A stretch of DNA of 17,011 nt from DATAFT01 sp035544635 (lineage in GTDB: Bacteria; Acidobacteriota; Thermoanaerobaculia; Multivoradales; Multivoraceae), in assembly GCA_035544635.1 (NCBI GenBank), contig DATKDQ010000086.1, forward strand, positions 1 through 17,011. Reading direction: 5' to 3'. Both the position numbers and the translations under genes were made by a program. The notes under the pieces were generated by a model. That model saw only the letters and a list, made by a program, of their open reading frames with translations, did no database searches and was not told the origin of the DNA. Positions 13,552 to 17,011 of the stretch are shown here, one piece after another (position 1 is the stretch's first letter; every line of letters begins with the position of its first letter).

Positions 13552-14300
13552 GGAAGCTCCTCTCGTGCGGCGCCGGGATCGATCCAGCGGCGCTGCATCC
13601 ACCGCACACCCAGGAGATCGACGATGCCTCGCCACAGGCGGTCGTGAACGCCGTACTTACTGGTTCCGTGGATCCGTGGACGGTGGCCGACGTCGACCTC
13701 GCGCACGATGCCGCCGGCCATCTGGATCAGAGCGGGCAGGAAGCGGTGAAACCCGTCGAACGCAGGGACCTGGCGCAGGTACTCGGCGCGATAGGCGTTG
13801 AGCGAGCAGCCGACGTCGGTCACCCCGTCGTCGAGGACGGCGCGCCGCGCGGCGTTGGCGACGCGTGACGAGACTCGCCGCAGCCAGTCGTCCTGGCGTT
13901 GGCGGCGCACTCCCGAGACCACGGCGACGCCTGACCCATCGGAGTAGAGGGCGGTCGGGCCTTCGAGCGCGGCGAACAGGAGCGGCACGTCGGCCGGATC
14001 GTTCTGCAGGTCGGCGTCGAGCGTGACCACCACTCCGCCTCGCGCCAGGCGGAAGCCTCCCGCGAGCGCGGCCGACTGCCCGCGGTGCTCGGGCAGCGCG
14101 GCCACGCGCAGCCGGCCGTCGCGCGCGGCCAGCTCGTGGAGCACCTCGCGGCTGCGGTCGGTCGAGCCGTCGTCGACGAAGACGACCTCGTAGCTCCAGG
14201 GCAGCGGCGCCATGGCCTGGCCGATCTCGCGCACCAGGTCCGGCAGGCTCCGCTCCTCGTTGAACACGGGTACGACGATCGAGACGTGCGGCGCGGTCAT
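13443..14300 (-). CDS. Family 2 glycosyltransferase (dolichyl-phosphate-mannose synthase/ArnC-like)
   Basis: The 285-residue protein has a GT-A fold. It shows VSIVVPVFNEERSLPDLV at 6-23, FVDDGSTDRS at 41-50 and the nucleotide-sugar/metal motif LDADLQNDP at 94-102. A region near residues 165-210 (DVGCSLNAYR..., DGFHRFLPAL) is typical of polyprenyl-phosphate sugar transferases. The likely role is to load a sugar onto undecaprenyl phosphate at the cytoplasmic face for the GT39 enzyme. The usual C-terminal membrane helices of ArnC are missing. The last ~36 residues are a Ser/Pro-rich tail read through the start of the LABNTD gene in another frame, so the true stop may have been lost. The ATG at 14300 has only a weak ribosome site. 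It is first in the four-gene cluster. Confidence 0.9.
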   Translation of the reverse strand: MTAPHVSIVVPVFNEERSLPDLVREIGQAMAPLPWSYEVVFVDDGSTDRSREVLHELAARDGRLRVAALPEHRGQSAALAGGFRLARGGVVVTLDADLQNDPADVPLLFAALEGPTALYSDGSGVAVVSGVRRQRQDDWLRRVSSRVANAARRAVLDDGVTDVGCSLNAYRAEYLRQVPAFDGFHRFLPALIQMAGGIVREVDVGHRPRIHGTSKYGVHDRLWRGIVDLLGVRWMQRRWIDPGAAREELPCPSTSSGWQSASSDKPSSPLVSSSSGSPPSAAGRA

Positions 14301-14337
14301 GACTGTTCGCGGCGAGCCCGGCGATTGGTGACTGGCG

Positions 14338-14343
14338 ATTATG
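14338..14343 (-). promoter_or_regulatory. Candidate -10 box for the glycosyltransferase cluster
   Basis: CATAAT (five of six to TATAAT) lies on the minus strand 37 bp before the GT2 start, in the 105-bp gap after the HTH citrate synthase. No good -35 is seen at 16-18 bp. A short direct repeat GGCGATT (14320-14326 and 14334-14340, plus strand) surrounds it. Confidence 0.25.
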
Positions 14344-14405
14344 TCGCAAAGCGCCTGCTCTATGGCCGGCGACGGCGGCAGCGACCATGGCCGATCCTCG
14401 CGAAG

Positions 14406-15728
14406 TCAGAGGCGCTCGCCGGGGAAGTCCTTCGCGGGCGGCACCGGCCCGCCACGCGGCATCGGCCCGGTGTAGCGCGCGCGCGGACGGATGAGCTGCC
14501 CGCGCGCGTACTCCTCGATGACGTGGCCGATCCAGCCCGCGGTGCGTCCCAGCGCGAACACGGTGAAGGCGCCGCCGGGGCCGAGCCCGAGCTCGAGCGA
14601 GAGCGTCGCGAGCGCGAAGTCGACGGTCGGACGCTGGCCGATGAGGCTCTCGACCTCGGCGGCCACGGCGCGCGCCGCTGCCACCACGGCGGAGCCCGGG
14701 AACGTCGCGTCGAGCAGATCGAGCAGGACGAGCCAGCGTGGATCGCCTTCGGGGTAGAGCGGCTGGCCGAACCCGGGGATGCGCTCCCCGCGCTGCAGGC
14801 GCTCCTCGACCAGGCGCCGCACCTCGTGCGCCGGCACCGGCCCCTCGATGACCCGGTGCAGGCCGAGCTCGGCCAGCATCTCCTCCACTCGATCCGAATG
14901 GCCGCCGTGGCGAAAGCCGCGCAGCGCGCCGAGCGCCGCCGCCAGCGCCTCGTAGGGGTTCGAACCGGCCGACGCGACGCACCGCGCCGTGAACGACGAC
15001 ACGTTGAGCTCGTGGTCGGCGCACAGGATGAGCGCGCCGTGGAGAAGCCGCTCGCCGCCGGCGACGTCCGGCGTCCACGCCTCGCGAAGCGGCCCGAGGA
15101 GCGGCTCGCCAGCGCGATGGCGCCGGCCCCCGACCGTCGCGATCAGGAGGGCGAGGAGACGCGCCCCCCACGCCGCCAGGCGCTCGGGGCGAAGATCCAT
15201 CGCCGCCGGGTCCTCGCTGGCGGCGAAGCGCAGCACCACCTGGAGCCGCTCGCCGGGATGGCGATCGCGCAGCGAGTGGAGCACCCGCCGCCAGGTGGCG
15301 GGCAGCTCGACCGGGCGCGCCGGGAAGAGGTCCGCGGCGCGCGAGAGCTCGCCCAGCCAGAGCAGGGCCGCCACCTCCTCGAAGCGGCGCTCGCGCGCCA
15401 GCGCGCCGACCTCGAGCCCGCGGTAGTAGAGGGCGCCGTCGCCGATCAGCGTGATCGCCGACTCGAGCACCGGCAAGCCCCACGACAGCGCTTCGCGGGA
15501 GACCTCGGTGGGGTCGCGCCGGCCGTCGCGGCGCAGGCGCAGCCGCTCGACCTCGTCGCGCGGATAACGCCGCGAGCGCGCATCTGGGCCCGCCTGCGAG
15601 TGGAGCAGCCCGCGGCTCACGTAGGCGTAGAGCGTCGAGGGCTTGATGCCGAGCGCGCGCGCCGCTTCGGCCGCGGTGAGGAGCGTGCCGGACTCCTCGA
15701 GACGCTCACTCGTTCGTTGCTCGCTCAT
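14406..15728 (-). CDS. Citrate synthase-like protein with N-terminal helix-turn-helix domain
   Basis: The 440-residue protein has residues 16-66 as a MerR/excisionase-like helix-turn-helix (LLTAAEAARALGIKPSTLYAYVSRGLL...SRRYPRDEVERL). The rest is a citrate synthase fold with H239 (ADHELN), H274 (FRHGG), D370 (TVDF), R395 (GRTAGWIGH) and LIRPRARYTGP near 412-422, all expected in the active site. The usual GFGH(R/P)-x-Y motif reads G319-F-G-Q322-P-L-Y, replacing the His. HTH-citrate synthases are commonly encoded beside an ordinary citrate synthase, as here on the opposite strand. It could be an enzyme, a metabolite-sensing repressor, or both. The ATG at 15728 has no clear ribosome site; a TATAAA box lies ~50 bp upstream. 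Confidence 0.92.
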   Translation of the reverse strand: MSEQRTSERLEESGTLLTAAEAARALGIKPSTLYAYVSRGLLHSQAGPDARSRRYPRDEVERLRLRRDGRRDPTEVSREALSWGLPVLESAITLIGDGALYYRGLEVGALARERRFEEVAALLWLGELSRAADLFPARPVELPATWRRVLHSLRDRHPGERLQVVLRFAASEDPAAMDLRPERLAAWGARLLALLIATVGGRRHRAGEPLLGPLREAWTPDVAGGERLLHGALILCADHELNVSSFTARCVASAGSNPYEALAAALGALRGFRHGGHSDRVEEMLAELGLHRVIEGPVPAHEVRRLVEERLQRGERIPGFGQPLYPEGDPRWLVLLDLLDATFPGSAVVAAARAVAAEVESLIGQRPTVDFALATLSLELGLGPGGAFTVFALGRTAGWIGHVIEEYARGQLIRPRARYTGPMPRGGPVPPAKDFPGERL

Positions 15729-15782
15729 GGATGGATCGGGGCCGCGACCAGACCGCCCGCGTGAGAGCGGCGGGCGAGCCTT

Positions 15783-15815
15783 TATATTGACGCTCCAATC
15801 AACGTTGACAATATA
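15783..15815. promoter_or_regulatory. Bidirectional promoter/operator between the two citrate synthase genes
   Basis: An AT-rich patch in the 136-bp divergent gap contains the inverted repeat TATATTG-N19-CAATATA (15783-15815) and, inside it, the perfect 10-bp palindrome TCAACGTTGA (15799-15808). Plus strand: TTGACA at 15805-15810 with CACAAT 18 nt on, or TTGACG at 15787-15792 with AATATA 17 nt on. Minus strand: TTGTCA (15811-15806) with TATAAA (15786-15781) at 19 nt. The overlap of both promoters with the palindromes suits a shared operator, plausibly bound by the HTH citrate synthase. Confidence 0.55.
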
Positions 15816-15864
15816 TCAGAGACGCCCCCACAATGGGCCACGGGACCTGGGAAGGAGGACGTCC

Positions 15865-17011
15865 ATGACCCCCACCGCGACCCCGTTCACCTCCGGGCTC
15901 GAGGGCGTCGTCGCCGCCGAGACCCGGCTTTCTCACGTCGACGGCGAGGCCGGGAAGCTCATCCTCGCAGGCCTTCCGGTCGAGGTGCTGGCGCCGACCG
16001 CCACCTTCGAGGAGACCGTCCACCTGCTCTGGGAGGGCTCCCTGCCGAGCCGCCGCGACCTCGACCGGCTCCGGCGCGATCTGGCTGACCGCCGCGAGCT
16101 GCCCGCGCCGACGTTCGATCTGCTCCGCGCCGCGGCTCGGGCCGGCGCCGACCCGATGGACGCGCTGCGTAGCGCCGCGTCGACGCTCTCGCTCGCTCCG
16201 GGCGTGGTGGATACCACGCCCTCCGCTCGCACCATTTCGGCGCCGAGGACGGCGCGCGGCTCGGGCGATCCGAAGGAGGACGCGCTGCGCATGGTCGCGG
16301 CCTTCCCCACCCTGGTGGCCGCCTACCGGCGGCTCTCGATCGGCGAGGAGCCGATCGCGCCGGATCCCTCGCTCGGTCACGTCGCGAGCTATCTCTACAT
16401 GCTCGAAGGCGCGCGCCCCCATCCCCGGCGCGAGCGCGCGCTCACCACCTACCTCAACACGGTGGTCGACCACGGGATGAACGCCTCGACCTTCACCGCC
16501 CGCGTCATCATCTCGACGCGGTCCGACGTGGTGTCGGCGGTGGTGGGCGCGGTGGGCGCGCTCAAGGGGCCGCTTCACGGCGGCGCACCCGGGCCGGCGC
16601 TCGACTTGGTGTTCGAGATCGGCGAGGCAGAGAGGGCCGAGGCTCACGTGCGCGCCATGCTCGAGCGCGGCGAGCGCTTGATGGGCTTCGGCCACCGCGT
16701 CTACAAGGTGCGCGATCCGCGCGCCGACGTGCTGTCGCAGGCGGCGCGCACGCTCGCCGACGAGGGCGAGGCCGCCGAGCTCCACGCGCTCGCCCGCGCC
16801 GTCGAGGACACCGTGCTGCGGCTGCTCGAGGAGACCAAGCCGGGCAAGCGACTCAAGACCAACGTCGAGTACTACACCGCGCTCCTGCTCCACGGCCTGG
16901 GCCTGCCCAAGGAGGTGTTCACGCCCACCTTCGCGATCGGCCGGGTCGCCGGCTGGACCGCGCACTGCTTCGAGCAGCTCGCGACCGGCCGCCTCATCCG
17001 CCCGGCGTCGG
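15865..17011 (+). CDS. Citrate synthase (2-methylcitrate synthase-like), C-terminus cut by window edge
   Basis: The ATG at 15865 follows AAGGAGG by 6 nt; 382 codons are visible before the right edge. It condenses acetyl-CoA (or propionyl-CoA in the methylcitrate branch) with oxaloacetate. The N-terminus GLEGVVAAETRLSHVDGEAGKL is the short bacterial/archaeal type. Active-site residues are H203 (VDHGMNAST), H238 (GPLHGGAP), R278 (GFGHRVYK) and E335 (NVEYY), where the catalytic acid is Glu instead of Asp, as in some actinobacterial-type enzymes. GRVAGWTAH is near the edge. Residues ~111-131 are an insertion (APGVVDTTPSARTISAPRTAR) compared with the loop expected after GADPMDALRSA; its DNA matches the palindromic repeat family. 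It is transcribed divergently from the HTH paralogue through a shared control region. Confidence 0.94.
   Translation, partial: MTPTATPFTSGLEGVVAAETRLSHVDGEAGKLILAGLPVEVLAPTATFEETVHLLWEGSLPSRRDLDRLRRDLADRRELPAPTFDLLRAAARAGADPMDALRSAASTLSLAPGVVDTTPSARTISAPRTARGSGDPKEDALRMVAAFPTLVAAYRRLSIGEEPIAPDPSLGHVASYLYMLEGARPHPRRERALTTYLNTVVDHGMNASTFTARVIISTRSDVVSAVVGAVGALKGPLHGGAPGPALDLVFEIGEAERAEAHVRAMLERGERLMGFGHRVYKVRDPRADVLSQAARTLADEGEAAELHALARAVEDTVLRLLEETKPGKRLKTNVEYYTALLLHGLGLPKEVFTPTFAIGRVAGWTAHCFEQLATGRLIRPAS
16197..16255 (+). repeat. Probable third, diverged copy of the palindromic element, in frame inside citrate synthase
   Basis: In gene orientation: TCC, perfect 9-bp hairpin GGGCGTGGT/ACCACGCCC with loop GGAT (16200-16221), TCC (16222-16224), 14 nt, then GGCGCCGAGGACGGCGC (16239-16255), which is identical to copy 2 over 17 nt and folds as a 6-bp stem with loop AGGA. 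Copies 1 and 2 have the same order: stem, TCC/TCC internal loop, 14 nt in copy 1, GGCGCCGAGGA. The stem sequence differs and the tail beyond hairpin B is absent. The insert adds about 20 codons without breaking the frame. Homology is an inference from shared architecture plus the 17-nt identity. Confidence 0.6.

Noticed and set aside
13833..13844. 12-nt match GAGGACGGCGCG to the element inside the GT2 gene
   Set aside because: No hairpin A or GGCGCC precedes it, and the encoded residues are a normal part of the glycosyltransferase; chance in GC-rich coding DNA.

Overview
The window is very GC-rich. It looks like a Gram-negative chromosome from a lineage in the range of Myxococcota, Binatota, Eisenbacteria or other soil/sediment phyla. 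The evidence is lipoprotein and Sec signals, a lipid-A-synthase N-terminal-domain protein, an ArnT-like transferase and a periplasmic YceI protein. I cannot place it more precisely. Twelve of the thirteen genes lie on the minus strand. Only the last gene, at the right edge, is on the plus strand. No tRNA, rRNA, CRISPR array, transposase or phage gene was seen.

Layout, right to left along the minus strand. (1) 14406-17011: a divergent pair of citrate synthase genes, one carrying an N-terminal helix-turn-helix, separated by a 136-bp promoter/operator region with palindromes. (2) 10761-14300: a tightly overlapping membrane-glycolipid module, consisting of a family 2 glycosyltransferase, a small LABNTD membrane protein, an ArnT/PMT-like lipid-linked sugar transferase and a CPBP intramembrane protease. 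(3) 8233-10583: a YceI-like periplasmic lipocalin-fold protein, an unknown polytopic membrane protein and a NUDIX hydrolase. (4) 5191-8036: a soluble histidine kinase and an NtrC-type sigma-54 activator, separated by an AT-rich intergenic region with symmetry elements. (5) 4762-5091: a BolA protein. (6) 2498-4638: a spermidine-synthase-like lipoprotein coupled by an ATGA overlap to a luciferase-like flavin monooxygenase. (7) 1-2319: a sulfatase/phosphatase-superfamily lipoprotein cut by the left edge.

The most unusual thing here is a family of palindromic elements. Two clear copies fill the spacers downstream of the NUDIX gene (8121-8236) and the yceI gene (9801-9993), in the same orientation. 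Each is a string of hairpins. The outermost hairpin has a symmetrical TCC/TCC internal loop and supplies the TAG stop codon of the upstream gene in both cases. A third, shorter and diverged copy appears to lie in frame inside the citrate synthase at 16197-16255. It has the same hairpin + TCC + 14-nt spacer + GGCGCCGAGGACGGCGC arrangement and adds about 20 residues at a family-variable loop. This recalls protein-invading palindromic elements such as those of Rickettsia, in a core metabolic gene of an unrelated organism.
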